Source of the DNA: Flavobacterium sp. ENC
GTDB taxonomy: Bacteria; Bacteroidota; Bacteroidia; Flavobacteriales; Flavobacteriaceae
DNA length: 64,000 bases
NCBI RefSeq assembly: GCF_020991415.1
Contig: NZ_JAJMOY010000002.1
Location: 682,001-746,000, forward strand
Direction of reading: 5' to 3'
Part shown: positions 35,086-44,540 of the stretch, piece after piece
Layout: every line of letters begins with the position of its first letter
Position numbering within the stretch: position 1 is the first letter of the stretch
The notes under the pieces: model-generated
The model's input: the letters and a program-made list of their open reading frames with translations, nothing else
What the model was told of the DNA's origin: nothing
Databases searched by the model: none
Translations under genes and position numbers: made by a program

Positions 35086-35233
35086 AATTAAACGCATTGG
35101 GTGTACTTCACAGAAACTCTGATTTGATCCGGAAACATAGAGATAAAAAGTATAAATCTGAATAAAGCAACCCTATTGTTTAGAAATCACTCAGCGTGAC
35201 ACCGGTTTTGAATTACACCCAACGGGTTAAATT
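35086..35233. repeat. 148-base element with 20-base terminal inverted repeats
   Basis: Arms at 35086-35105 and 35214-35233 (AATTAAACGCATTGGGTGTA and its imperfect complement) match at 17 of 20 positions, and no frame lies between. The right arm supplies the stop codon of the bestrophin gene. Size and structure recall a MITE. Confidence 0.4.
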
Positions 35234-36090
35234 AATTCTTCCACGTGTTTTTTAATGTTCTCCGAAATCTTTTTGATCGGCAAATCGTTTTCATCATCCC
35301 CAAAAGGATCTTCAATTTCTTCTGCGATTAATTCTAAACTCGCCAAAACGTAAAAGATAAAAACAACAACTGGAGCCACATAATAGCCCAAACTTAAAGA
35401 GTAGCCAAAAGGCAGCGTCATAATGTAAAAAAAGATGAATTTTTTAATGAAAGCACTGTAAGAGTAGGGAATAGGTGTGTTTTTAATTCTTTCGCAGGCG
35501 CCGCAAATATCGGTAAAGGCAACGAGTTCAGCATTTAAAATAATGAGTTGATCGCCAGTAATTTTTTTGGCTTCATACAGATCATTAATTTTATGAGACA
35601 TCATCCGTTTGACCTGATTGGGTTTGTGTTTATGATGGTCTAATTCTAAGTCTACATCGTCAAAAAGCTGCTTTGCCGTTTCGGAATTATTGAGATGTTT
35701 GTATAAAATCGAAGCGTAAGCGGGAATAAATTTCCTGAAGAATTTACGATCATTTTCATCCTTTAACATGGCCGAGAGCTTGATTGCAAAATTACGGCTG
35801 TTGTTGACTAATGCTCCCCATAATTTTCGGGCTTCCCACCAGCGGTCGTACGCGGTATTGGTCCTGAAGACTAATAATAATGAAATGACAAAACCCAATA
35901 TTCCGTGCATCAACGGAATATTTTTGATGTAATGGTTTTCATCGATTCCCAAATAAATAACTTCAAAATAACCAACTATTGCGGAGTAAATCCCAATGGC
36001 AAGCATGACCGGAAAAAGCTGTCTTACCGTATCTGATTTGTGAAAGTGAAAAATAAAAGAAAACCAGTCTTTCGTATTGTATGAGATCAT
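35227..36090 (-). CDS. Bestrophin-like membrane channel protein
   Basis: 287 residues of the bestrophin/UPF0187 family, forming pentameric anion or cation channels in known bacterial homologues. Landmarks are HGILGFVISLLLVFRTNTAY, then DRWWEARKLWGALVNNSRNFA, ACERIKNTPIPYSYSAFIKK and, near the end, IEDPFGDDENDLP. Four hydrophobic helices are visible. It is followed by the MITE-like repeat and preceded, 27 bases away, by the end of the efflux operon, so read-through from that operon is possible. Confidence 0.92.
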   Translation of the reverse strand: MISYNTKDWFSFIFHFHKSDTVRQLFPVMLAIGIYSAIVGYFEVIYLGIDENHYIKNIPLMHGILGFVISLLLVFRTNTAYDRWWEARKLWGALVNNSRNFAIKLSAMLKDENDRKFFRKFIPAYASILYKHLNNSETAKQLFDDVDLELDHHKHKPNQVKRMMSHKINDLYEAKKITGDQLIILNAELVAFTDICGACERIKNTPIPYSYSAFIKKFIFFYIMTLPFGYSLSLGYYVAPVVVFIFYVLASLELIAEEIEDPFGDDENDLPIKKISENIKKHVEELI

Positions 36091-36117
36091 TTAAGTTTGT
36101 TTTGAAACAAAAATAAC

Positions 36118-37428
36118 TTAAAAATTAATATTTCCGGCCAATTCTTTTAAGGCAATTTCAGATAATTTGGCTTCATATTGCGCATTGCTGTAACGTACTT
36201 TTGCATTTACATAATTCAACTGGGCAGTTCTGAAATCGATCGTAGTGATGGTTCCGATTTTGAATTTATCTAAGGTGATTTGAAGATTTTGTCTGGCAAT
36301 TGCCTCGTTATCTTCTTCTAAATCAATTAGCTCTAAATTGGTTAAATAGGTCTGAAAAGCAATGCTTAACTGTGAATTTAAAATCATATTCTGCTGTTCG
36401 ATGGCAATTTGCGAATTCTCAATTTGCAGTTTCGCAATCTTTTCATTTCGATGCTGATTGAAACCATCAAAAACATTTAAAGTAGCATTAAAACCATAGT
36501 TCAGCCCTCTCGCTGAAGTTGAACTGGTAAAGCCCAGACTGGATTCACTTTCAGCAAAATTATAACCTGAAGTCAGTCTTACAACAGGATAACGATCTGC
36601 TTTGACTTGTTTCAACTGTAATTCTGCCACGCGTTTGTTTATGATTTGTGTTTCCAGGGCCGGATTTTGTTTTTGTGCCAAATCTATTAAATCAGCCAGG
36701 ACTAATTTATTGTCAACCGTTACCTGATCCGTTACTTTGAAATCTATCTTCGGATCACGCGCCAGATATTGGTTCAGCAGGATTTTGGCATTGGCATAAG
36801 ATTCTTTTTGTCTCAGCAATGCCACCTGATCTGAATTTAAATCTACCTGAGCATTTAAAACTTCTAATTTGGATGCCTTACCAATAGTGAAACGGTTTTT
36901 TGCAAGCGTAAGCCTTTGATTCGAAATGACAATAGTAGTATCTAATGCCGCTAATTGCTGTTGTTGCTGAAATAAATCGTAATAAGCAGAGTTAACCTGG
37001 CCAATTTTAGCCAGGATGATTCTTTTCAGCTCAGAATCGCCCAATTTCTGAAGTTCTTTTAACTGATCATGTCTGGCGAACATTTTCATTCCGTCAAAAA
37101 TAGTCCAGCCAATACTTACCCCGTAATTTAAGCTGTTGTTTTTAGCATTGTCCAAAGAGGTTGAAGTTCCGTCCTGACGGGTTTGTTTCGAATTCTGAAT
37201 GCTGTTGTTATCCGTAACTGAAGCGGTTGCTACAGGCAGCATTCCGGCATTTCCAACTGTTACGTTGGTTTCGCTTATCTTTGAATTGTTTGTAGCAATC
37301 CTGATTTCAAAATTGTTCTCCAAAGCTATTTTCATAGCATCTTCAATGGTTAACACTTCCTGTGCCTGCATTTTCGCAAGACAGAAAAAGCTTAAAACGA
37401 TACTGCTGAATAAAATCTTAGTATTCAT
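36118..37428 (-). CDS. TolC-family outer-membrane efflux protein
   Basis: I choose ATG 37428, not the earlier in-frame ATG that lies inside the RND gene, because it gives a signal peptide (MNTKILFSSIVLSFFCLAKM, cleavage near QAQ) and 436 residues, normal for the family. Two repeats of a coiled-coil-and-strand fold are evident: LTIEDAMKIALENNFEI and LAKNRFTIGKASKLEVLNAQ in the first, LQITLDKFKIGTITTIDFRT in the second. It forms the outer-membrane exit duct for the RND pump. It is third in the operon adaptor-pump-duct; its start is 62 bases past the end of the pump gene. Confidence 0.92.
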   Translation of the reverse strand: MNTKILFSSIVLSFFCLAKMQAQEVLTIEDAMKIALENNFEIRIATNNSKISETNVTVGNAGMLPVATASVTDNNSIQNSKQTRQDGTSTSLDNAKNNSLNYGVSIGWTIFDGMKMFARHDQLKELQKLGDSELKRIILAKIGQVNSAYYDLFQQQQQLAALDTTIVISNQRLTLAKNRFTIGKASKLEVLNAQVDLNSDQVALLRQKESYANAKILLNQYLARDPKIDFKVTDQVTVDNKLVLADLIDLAQKQNPALETQIINKRVAELQLKQVKADRYPVVRLTSGYNFAESESSLGFTSSTSARGLNYGFNATLNVFDGFNQHRNEKIAKLQIENSQIAIEQQNMILNSQLSIAFQTYLTNLELIDLEEDNEAIARQNLQITLDKFKIGTITTIDFRTAQLNYVNAKVRYSNAQYEAKLSEIALKELAGNINF

Positions 37429-37489
37429 ATTTGGTTTTTCTTTAGACAGTAATTCGCCAATTAAAATTACGGAATTACGGACTGCTATA

Positions 37490-40400
37490 TTATTTACTTT
37501 CTTTTTCGTATTCTTCGATATGATCAAATTCCGGATAATGTTTTCGGGCTTTGGACCACATCAGATAAATCGCCGGAATTACAAAAAGGGTTAAGGCTAA
37601 AGAGAAAATAGTTCCTCCGACAATAACAACTCCCATTCCGATTCTGCTGGTAGAAGCTGCTCCCAGTGACATTGCAATTGGTAAAGCTCCCAAAGCAATG
37701 GCTAAACTGGTCATCAAAATCGGACGCAAACGCGCTTCTGAAGCTTCTAAAATAGCTTCCATTTTAGGTTTTCCCTGTTCTCTTAACTGATTCGCAAACT
37801 CTACAATCAGGATACCATTTTTCGTCACCAGTCCGATAAGCATAACTGTTCCAATCTGGCTGAAAATATTCCACGTCTGATTGAACAACCATAAGGAGAA
37901 TAAAGCGCCGGCAACGGCCATGGGTACTGTTAAAATAATAATAAACGGATCTATAAAACTTTCAAACTGAGCGGCAAGAATTAAAAATATAAGTAATAAA
38001 GCCAGTCCGAAAGCAAAAGAGGTATTCGAACTGCTTTCCACAAAATCACGTGATTCACCACTCAAATCTGTGGTAAAACTTTCATCCAGCACCTTGGCTT
38101 TAATCTGGTTCATCGCTTCGATCCCGTCACTGATACTTTTGCCGGGCGCTAAACCAGCAGAAACAGTGGCTGACATATAGCGGTTGTTGTGATACAATTG
38201 AGGAGGATTACTCTGTTCCTCTATATTTACCACGTTATCCATCTGGATTAATTCGCCATTTTTATTTTTAACAAACATGGAAGTTAAATCCAAAGGCTTG
38301 GAACGGTCCTTTTGATCAAATTGTCCGATTACCTGGTATTGTTTTCCGTTTTTAATGAAATATCCGAAGCGCTGACCACTTAAGGAAAGCTGCAAAGTCT
38401 GGGCGATATCCAGGATAGAAATTCCTAAGCTTTCGGCTTTGGCACGATCGATACTAACGTTGATTTCCGGTTTGTTGAATTTCAGGTTGACATCGGTAAC
38501 GGAGAATACATCGCTTTTACCTACTTCCTCCATAAAGAGCGGAATTTTTTCTCTTAGTTTTTCAAAAGTAGGGGCTTGTATAATGTACTGAATCGGTAAA
38601 CCCCCACGTCTGTTTACCGCAATGGTAGGCTGCTGAATGACCGAGGTTTTAGCATCCGGATATTTTTTGGTCCATTTGGTTAATTTATCGGCAATATCTT
38701 TTTGGGATGCTTTTCTTTCGTCCGGTTCTTTTAAAGACAGCCTGATGAAACCCGAATTGGTGGCAGAACCTCCGGAACCTCCGGCGGTAATAACTAAACT
38801 TACTTTTTTATCGGTAATAGAATCATCCACCAGTTTTGATATTTCCTGCATAAAACGGTTGGTATATTCGTACGAAGAACCTTCAGGAGTAGTCATACGC
38901 ATCGTTACCGAACTACGGTCATCGTAAGGCGCCGTTTCTTTTGGAAGTATGGTAAAAAACAAATAAATCAATCCGAAACAGGCAATCAGAATAGGGAAAC
39001 TAATCCATTTTTTTGCCATAAAACGATTTAAGGCATCTGCATAACCGCTGTTTAATTTTTCGAAAAAAGGCTCTGTTTTGATGTAAAACTTCGATTTTTT
39101 CTGTTCACCGCCTTTCATCAGATACGCATTCAGCATAGGCGTCAAAGTCAGCGATACAAAGGCAGAGATCAATACTGCCGCACCAATGACCACACCAAAT
39201 TCCCGGAACAGCCTTCCTACGAAACCTTCTAAGAAAATTACCGGTAAAAATACCGCTGCCAGAGTCACCGAAATCGAAATTACGGCATAAAAGATTTCGT
39301 TGGAACCTTTAATTGCGGCCTCAATTGGCGACATGCCTTCTTCTACTTTTTTGAATATATTTTCGGTGACAACAATTCCATCATCCACGACCAGTCCTGT
39401 TGCCAAAACAATAGCCAGAAGGGTCAGTACATTAATGGAAAACCCGAAAAGCCACATGACAAAAAAGGTCGCAATTAACGATACGGGAATATCAATTAAC
39501 GGTCTGAAAGCGATGGCCCAGTCCCTGAAGAACAAATAAATAATAATGATAACCAAAAGAATTGAAATTCCAAGTGTTTCGGCTACTTCCAATACTGATT
39601 TTTTTACGAAAAGCGTATTGTCCAGTGCAATATTAAGCTTGATATCTTTGGGTAAATCCTTTTTTAAGGCTTCGTATTTTTTATAAAATTCAGATGAAAT
39701 ATCCAAATAATTCGCTCCGGGCATGGGTACAATAGCCAGACCGATCATAGGAAGTCCTGACGAAGTTAAGGAGGTTTCGATATTTTCAGGCCCTAATTCG
39801 GCGCCTCCAACATCACTTAAACGGACAATTTTATCGCCGTCTGTACGAATGATGATATTGTTAAATTCTTCCGGTTTAGAAAGATTACCGATGGTTTTTA
39901 CCGTCAGTTCGGTGTTGTTTCCGGTTAGCTTTCCGGAAGGCAGTTCGACATTTTGCGCGTTCAGTGCCGTGCGGACTTCTGCAACAGTACAGCCGTATGC
40001 CGCCAGTTTGGAAGGGTCAATCCATAGACGCATTGCGTAGCGTTTTTGTCCCCAGATTTGCACGCCACTTACCCCCGGAATAGTTTCTAATCGTTGTGAA
40101 ATAACATTTTCTGCATAATCACTCAATTCCAAAGAGCTTCGCGTATCACTCTGAACGGTCATCGAAATAATAGATTCACTATCAGCATCGGCTTTCGAAA
40201 CTACCGGCGGCGCATCAATATCCTGCGGTAAACTTCTAACAGCCTGTGAAACCTTATCACGTACATCATTCGCAGCTTCTTCTAAATCTTTATCTAAATT
40301 GAATTCGATGGTAATGCTGCTGCTTCCCTGATTACTGGACGAGGTTATATTTCTAATTCCGTCAATTGCATTTACTGCCTTTTCTAGCGGTTCGGTAATT

Positions 40401-40585
40401 TGTGACTCAATAATATCAGCATTGGCTCCCGTGTAGTTAGTTCTGATAGAAACCTGCGCCGGGTCAATGGACGGGAATTCCCGAACACCCAGAAAGGTAT
40501 AACCAATGAAACCGAATAAAATAATCAAAAGGTTCAGTACAATGGTTAAAACAGGTCTTCTTATACTTGTAGTAGATAAACTCAT
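37490..40585 (-). CDS. RND-family multidrug efflux pump (AcrB/HAE1 type)
   Basis: 1031 residues with the typical plan of helix 1, a large periplasmic loop, helices 2-7, a second loop and helices 8-12. Visible motifs: LTIVLNLLIILFGFIGYTFL at helix 1; TNYTGANADIIESQITEPLE in the first porter region; VVDDGIVVTENIF in helix 4, whose paired acidic residues relay protons; and GLVTKNGILIVEFANQLREQ in the second half. The substrates are probably lipophilic drugs, detergents or bile-like compounds. It is the middle gene of an operon with the adaptor 74 bases upstream and the TolC duct downstream. Confidence 0.95.
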   Translation of the reverse strand: MSLSTTSIRRPVLTIVLNLLIILFGFIGYTFLGVREFPSIDPAQVSIRTNYTGANADIIESQITEPLEKAVNAIDGIRNITSSSNQGSSSITIEFNLDKDLEEAANDVRDKVSQAVRSLPQDIDAPPVVSKADADSESIISMTVQSDTRSSLELSDYAENVISQRLETIPGVSGVQIWGQKRYAMRLWIDPSKLAAYGCTVAEVRTALNAQNVELPSGKLTGNNTELTVKTIGNLSKPEEFNNIIIRTDGDKIVRLSDVGGAELGPENIETSLTSSGLPMIGLAIVPMPGANYLDISSEFYKKYEALKKDLPKDIKLNIALDNTLFVKKSVLEVAETLGISILLVIIIIYLFFRDWAIAFRPLIDIPVSLIATFFVMWLFGFSINVLTLLAIVLATGLVVDDGIVVTENIFKKVEEGMSPIEAAIKGSNEIFYAVISISVTLAAVFLPVIFLEGFVGRLFREFGVVIGAAVLISAFVSLTLTPMLNAYLMKGGEQKKSKFYIKTEPFFEKLNSGYADALNRFMAKKWISFPILIACFGLIYLFFTILPKETAPYDDRSSVTMRMTTPEGSSYEYTNRFMQEISKLVDDSITDKKVSLVITAGGSGGSATNSGFIRLSLKEPDERKASQKDIADKLTKWTKKYPDAKTSVIQQPTIAVNRRGGLPIQYIIQAPTFEKLREKIPLFMEEVGKSDVFSVTDVNLKFNKPEINVSIDRAKAESLGISILDIAQTLQLSLSGQRFGYFIKNGKQYQVIGQFDQKDRSKPLDLTSMFVKNKNGELIQMDNVVNIEEQSNPPQLYHNNRYMSATVSAGLAPGKSISDGIEAMNQIKAKVLDESFTTDLSGESRDFVESSSNTSFAFGLALLLIFLILAAQFESFIDPFIIILTVPMAVAGALFSLWLFNQTWNIFSQIGTVMLIGLVTKNGILIVEFANQLREQGKPKMEAILEASEARLRPILMTSLAIALGALPIAMSLGAASTSRIGMGVVIVGGTIFSLALTLFVIPAIYLMWSKARKHYPEFDHIEEYEKESK

Positions 40586-40659
40586 TATGATTTTAGATTT
40601 TAGATTGTTGATTTCAGATTTCGGATTGTTACATCAAAAATCAGATTCAAAATCTATAA

Positions 40660-41718
40660 TTATTTTACTTTAACTTTTATGTGAGCTTCATTTTTCAACG
40701 ACATCACACCGCTTGTGATTAGCGTATCCCCAGCTTTTAATCCGGATAAAACCAGAATAGACGCATCGGTTCTGGTTGTGGCATCTACCATAACTTCTTT
40801 GGCTTTACCCATATTGGCGATGTATACTTTTTTACCGCTTTGTACCGGAACAATAGCCTGTGAAGGAACTACTATGGCATCTTTGATGATGTTTAATGGC
40901 AGTTTTACGTCTGCAAAAGTACCGGGAAACAGTTTTCCATCGATATTATCTGCAATCGCGCGAATTTGTAAAGTACGGGTGGCTACAGCCACTTCCGGCT
41001 CAATAGCATAAATTTTTGCTTTGTAGACTTTATCGGAACCGGATACGGTAAAATCAATAACCGATCCTGATTGCACCTGAGAAGCATATTTTTCAGGAAT
41101 TGAAAACGTAATCTTCAGTTTTCCGGTATTAACTAATTTTGCTACCAGGACAGCAGGAGTAATGTAAGTTCCCGGAGAAATGGATCGTAAACCAATTTTT
41201 CCGGAGAAAGGGGCTTTTACGGAAGTCTTTGCAATCTGTGCCCTGATCAGCTGGGTTTGTGCCTGCATGGAAGCAAAATCGGCATTTGCCACATCAAATT
41301 CTTCCTGGCTAATGGCTTCTTTCTGAAGTAATAATTTGGCTCTTCTTTGATTTTCACCTGCCAGTCCTTCTTTGGTCACCGCTTGTCTTAATTGTGCTCG
41401 TAGTTCAATATCGTTGACTTTAAACAGCACCTGACCTTTGTTTACATTTGTACCTTCAGTAAAGTAAATTCCCTCTACGATTCCTGAAACTTCACTGTGA
41501 ATTTCTATTTGTTCGTTGGCTTCAATAGAACCTGATAAGGAAAGGTTGTTGTCAAATGTGGAAGTTTTTACTACAATTCCTGTTACAGTGGTAGGTTTAT
41601 CTTTGTCTCCTGATTTTTTGGATTCGTCGTTTTTACTTTTATTAGAGATGACTCTGTAGGCAATAAACCCTCCAAGTCCGATAATCAGAAGGGCGTAAAC
41701 TAGGTTTTTTACTTTCAT
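40660..41718 (-). CDS. RND efflux periplasmic adaptor (membrane fusion protein)
   Basis: 352 residues. An N-terminal membrane anchor (LVYALLIIGLGGFIAYRVI) precedes a lipoyl-like half-motif (GSIEANEQIEIHSEVSGIVE), a helical hairpin (about 105-155), the second lipoyl half (VKAPFSGKIGLRSISPGTYI), a beta-barrel and a membrane-proximal domain ending SLKNEAHIKVKVK. It links the RND pump to the TolC duct. It is the first gene of the operon; two related inverted repeats upstream may bind a regulator. Confidence 0.94.
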   Translation of the reverse strand: MKVKNLVYALLIIGLGGFIAYRVISNKSKNDESKKSGDKDKPTTVTGIVVKTSTFDNNLSLSGSIEANEQIEIHSEVSGIVEGIYFTEGTNVNKGQVLFKVNDIELRAQLRQAVTKEGLAGENQRRAKLLLQKEAISQEEFDVANADFASMQAQTQLIRAQIAKTSVKAPFSGKIGLRSISPGTYITPAVLVAKLVNTGKLKITFSIPEKYASQVQSGSVIDFTVSGSDKVYKAKIYAIEPEVAVATRTLQIRAIADNIDGKLFPGTFADVKLPLNIIKDAIVVPSQAIVPVQSGKKVYIANMGKAKEVMVDATTRTDASILVLSGLKAGDTLITSGVMSLKNEAHIKVKVK

Positions 41719-42357
41719 AGAATTGAGGTAAATGTAATTTTGGTGTGTATTTTTAGCAAGTGTACAAATTTAACTTTTTGTACTGAATCCTAATGGCGTT
41801 AGCTTTTATTTAACATTTGTATGTACAAATCTTTATATTGAATATAAGTTATTTACAATCAGTTATTTGCGTTTGTTTTGGATCAGTCTTTTATGATTTT
41901 TCCGGCTTTTTTAATCATTTTATAGCGCTTTATTGTTTTAGGGTTATATGTCGGTAAGTGAACTTAGACTCTTCCCGTGCTATTTGGTTTAATGCCTGCT
42001 CGTTTATTTTATTCTTTTAACAAAATTTTTAGAAATGGCTTTTGTTTTGTTGTTTTTTGTCTGTTTATACGCACGTAGACTTACTTAAAGGAAAGAATAA
42101 AAATAAGTTAATTCCTATTTAAAAATAATTATTTGCATTTTGTCCGATTTTCTTTGCACTTTATCGATTTTATTCGTAACATTGATAAGCTTAAACAAAA
42201 TGATGCTTTTTTTGTGCGAATAATAATGTTTTTGGAGGTTAAGCGATACAATGTGTAAGTTTTTTATTTGCTTATAAGTTAAAATTATTGATTTACCAGA
42301 TTGATTAATTAACAATTGTTTATACATATTCGTTTAGCATACCAAAAACTCCTGTTT
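41719..42357. other. Long intergenic region between efflux operon and thioredoxin-like gene
   Basis: 639 AT-rich bases. The first 120 hold the operator-like repeats described separately and a TAAATTTG -7-like box on the minus strand (41772-41765). The remainder has no credible gene: a 70-codon minus frame is low-complexity Lys/Ile/Asn and not supported. No RNA gene was seen. Confidence 0.45.
41762..41830. promoter_or_regulatory. Putative operator sites of the RND efflux operon
   Basis: Two inverted repeats built from the same half-site: GTACAAA (41762) facing TTTGTAC (41777-41783), and ATTTGTA-TG-TACAAAT (41815-41830). They lie 44-112 bases before the adaptor gene and overlap a -7-like box. 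TetR-type repressors often bind such sites, but no regulator gene is adjacent. Confidence 0.35.
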
Positions 42358-42957
42358 ATGGCGAAAAAAATACTTCTTAGTCTTTGGTTCTCATTATTGC
42401 TCTTCGCAATTTTGTTTTTATTCTGGCAAAACGAATTTAAATACAGTTTGCCGACTCCGATTCCGCAAAACTATCATAAGGTGGCCATGGGCTCCAGAAT
42501 TGATTTGGGAAAATGCTGGGCCATGAATAATAAACCTGTTTTTATTCATTTTTTCAATCCGGATTGCCCTTGTTCGCGCTTCAACATAGCTCATGTAAGC
42601 GGATTAATAAAAAAGTATGGCGATAGAATTAACTTTAAAATTGTCGTTCTCAATCCGGACAAAAATTTTACGATTGACGAAATCCAGAAAAAATTTGGTG
42701 CAGCTGTACCTGTATATTTTGATACTGCCATGGCAAAAAAGTGTGGTGTTTTCTCCACTCCGCAAGCCGTTATAATTGATCCTTCGCAGCACTTGTATTA
42801 TAGAGGGAACTACAATAAAACCAGATATTGCACTAATGCCGACAGCAATTATGCCCAGATGGCCATTGATTCTTTGTTAGAACAAACCAAGACCCCTTCG
42901 TTTGATGCTTTAGCGCTCAGAGCTTATGGATGTTCGTTACCAAAATGCACTAAATAA
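42358..42957 (+). CDS. Membrane-anchored thioredoxin-like protein (DUF6436 type)
   Basis: ATG 42358 gives 199 residues with an N-terminal helix (ILLSLWFSLLLFAILFLFW). The domain has a thioredoxin-like start, FIHFFNPDCPCSRFNIAHV, where C70-P71-C72 replaces the common CxxC. Next come IVVLNPDKNFT and the cis-proline strand CGVFSTPQAVIID. The tail has further cysteines (CTNADSN, and CSLPKC close to the end). The protein faces the periplasm and may reduce or transfer disulfides or metals. It is followed 29 bases later by the membrane-sensor gene. Family assignment from the NPDCPCSRFN motif. Confidence 0.75.
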   Translation: MAKKILLSLWFSLLLFAILFLFWQNEFKYSLPTPIPQNYHKVAMGSRIDLGKCWAMNNKPVFIHFFNPDCPCSRFNIAHVSGLIKKYGDRINFKIVVLNPDKNFTIDEIQKKFGAAVPVYFDTAMAKKCGVFSTPQAVIIDPSQHLYYRGNYNKTRYCTNADSNYAQMAIDSLLEQTKTPSFDALALRAYGCSLPKCTK

Positions 42958-42986
42958 ATCTAACCTTAACCTAATTAACTAAAATT

Positions 42987-43844
42987 ATGAAAGCAAAAGC
43001 CAGTTTGAATGAACAAGACTACCTGCACAATTTTACGTCTACCATGACACAAAAATCGGATACTATTATTAATTATGTTCTTGCCGTGTATTTTCTTCTC
43101 GGAATTGCGCTGGCTTTTAAATATGATACCTTTGAAATAGGAGTGGGAGTAGGAACGATTAATGTACTTCTGTATTATTCGGCAAAAATATTTCTTAAAA
43201 AATCGAATTTTTACCAGTATGTTTTGTCTGTGGTACTTGCCATTTTTATGGCGCAATATATTTATCAGATGCACGGTTTGTTCGAAATGCATTTTACGGT
43301 CTTTATTGCCAGCACAATTTTGATTATCTATCAAAACTGGAAACTCCAGATTCCGCTTACGCTGCTTGTCGTAATTCATCATGCTGCTTTGGCGTACATG
43401 CAGAACTTTGTTTACACGGATCCAAAAGGGCTGCAATTGTATTTTTCCCAGGTAAATTTTGATTTTGAAACGCTTATTATCCACGTGGTACTGGCGGCAG
43501 TTGTATTTTTTATGAATGGCTACTGGGCTTATTATTTTAAGGAACACAGTCATAATCATATTTCTAAAATTTCGGATGAGTATGAATTGGAAAATATCAA
43601 ACTAGCTTCGGCGAAGTACAGTTCCTTATCGGCCAATAATGAATTCAATGTTTTTGTTTACAGAACGGCGCAGGATTTAAAATTGCCTGTCAATTCCGTA
43701 TTAAAACTTATAGATGTTTCAAAAGGGCATACGGACAATGATAAGCTGCTGACTTATCTGGAGATGATGAGGGAAAGTGCCAAGAAAATTGATGATCTGG
43801 TGAACGATATCCACGGTAAATCGGCCAACCGGGTTTCGAATTAA
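42987..43844 (+). CDS. Membrane protein with degenerate histidine-kinase dimerisation segment
   Basis: 285 residues. Residues about 25-185 contain six hydrophobic helices like the membrane modules of some methyl-accepting proteins and kinases (ALAFKYDTFEIGVG, QMHGLFEMHF, VVIHHAALAYMQNF). After a linker, VYRTAQDLKLPVNSVLKLID aligns with a HisKA phosphoacceptor helix, normally SHDLKTPL, but Gln stands in place of the histidine, and after the second helix (ESAKKIDDLVNDI) the protein ends without an ATPase domain. It may be a receptor subunit or an inactive scaffold. A PAS protein gene follows 93 bases downstream. Confidence 0.65.
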   Translation: MKAKASLNEQDYLHNFTSTMTQKSDTIINYVLAVYFLLGIALAFKYDTFEIGVGVGTINVLLYYSAKIFLKKSNFYQYVLSVVLAIFMAQYIYQMHGLFEMHFTVFIASTILIIYQNWKLQIPLTLLVVIHHAALAYMQNFVYTDPKGLQLYFSQVNFDFETLIIHVVLAAVVFFMNGYWAYYFKEHSHNHISKISDEYELENIKLASAKYSSLSANNEFNVFVYRTAQDLKLPVNSVLKLIDVSKGHTDNDKLLTYLEMMRESAKKIDDLVNDIHGKSANRVSN

Positions 43845-43937
43845 TGTTTGAGGAAGCTTAATTAGAATAATTTACAAGAAGCAGAGACCATTTTATGCAA
43901 CACTGAAATTGCATATTAATTTTAAAATATAAGATTT

Positions 43938-44540
43938 ATGGATACCAGAATTACCCGCCCGACCCCGTCAGACAGAGAAGTTGACTGGAATAAAACCAAA
44001 GTATTATTAAGTAAAACAGATACAAAAGGAACCATTTTGTATGCCAATGAGGCTTTTATCGATGTATCCGGTTATGATGAATTTGAACTGATCGGACACG
44101 CCCATAATATTATCCGTCATCCCGATATGCCAAAAGTTATTTTTAAATTTTTGTGGGACAGTATCAAGTCCAGCCAGAACATTCATGCGATCATTAAAAA
44201 CATGTCCAAAACAGGCAGATACTATTGGGTAATCACGGATTTTAAAATTATCTCAGATACCGATGGAGAAATCGTTGGTTACTTTGGAACCAGAAAATCG
44301 GTTCCGGACGAAATCATCGTAAAATTTATAGAACCATTATATAAAAAACTACTCCATATTGAAGAGGCGAGTGGCGTTAATGCTTCTGAAGAGTACCTGA
44401 TTGGCTTTTTAGAAGAGCGTAAAAAAACGTATATGGAATATGTGGATCATCTTGTGGCTACTGGAAAAGATGATAAAAACAAAGTGAGCAAAGGTTTTTT
44501 TAATGGCTTTTTCGAAAAGAAAAATTCGTCTAAAAAATAA
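43938..44540 (+). CDS. PAS-domain protein, Aer-like
   Basis: 200 residues. Residues about 20-125 are a PAS domain of the Aer/PAS_3 kind: LSKTDTKGTILYANEAFIDV, then SGYDEFELIGHAHNIIRHPD, then RYYWVITDFKIISD. The HNIIRHPDMP element is nearly diagnostic for aerotaxis-type PAS domains that bind FAD or sense redox state. The C-terminal 75 residues are helical and basic without an output domain. With its neighbour it could form a two-part sensor feeding an unlinked kinase. No chemotaxis genes are present in the window. Confidence 0.82.
   Translation: MDTRITRPTPSDREVDWNKTKVLLSKTDTKGTILYANEAFIDVSGYDEFELIGHAHNIIRHPDMPKVIFKFLWDSIKSSQNIHAIIKNMSKTGRYYWVITDFKIISDTDGEIVGYFGTRKSVPDEIIVKFIEPLYKKLLHIEEASGVNASEEYLIGFLEERKKTYMEYVDHLVATGKDDKNKVSKGFFNGFFEKKNSSKK

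Noticed and set aside
42115..42327. Minus-strand 70-codon frame in the long intergenic region
   Set aside because: Low-complexity Lys/Ile/Asn composition, no ribosome site and no recognisable homology.
42975..43559. Minus-strand frame of 194 codons opposite the membrane-sensor gene
   Set aside because: Composition is that of a shadow of the plus-strand gene, whose membrane helices and domain pattern are coherent.
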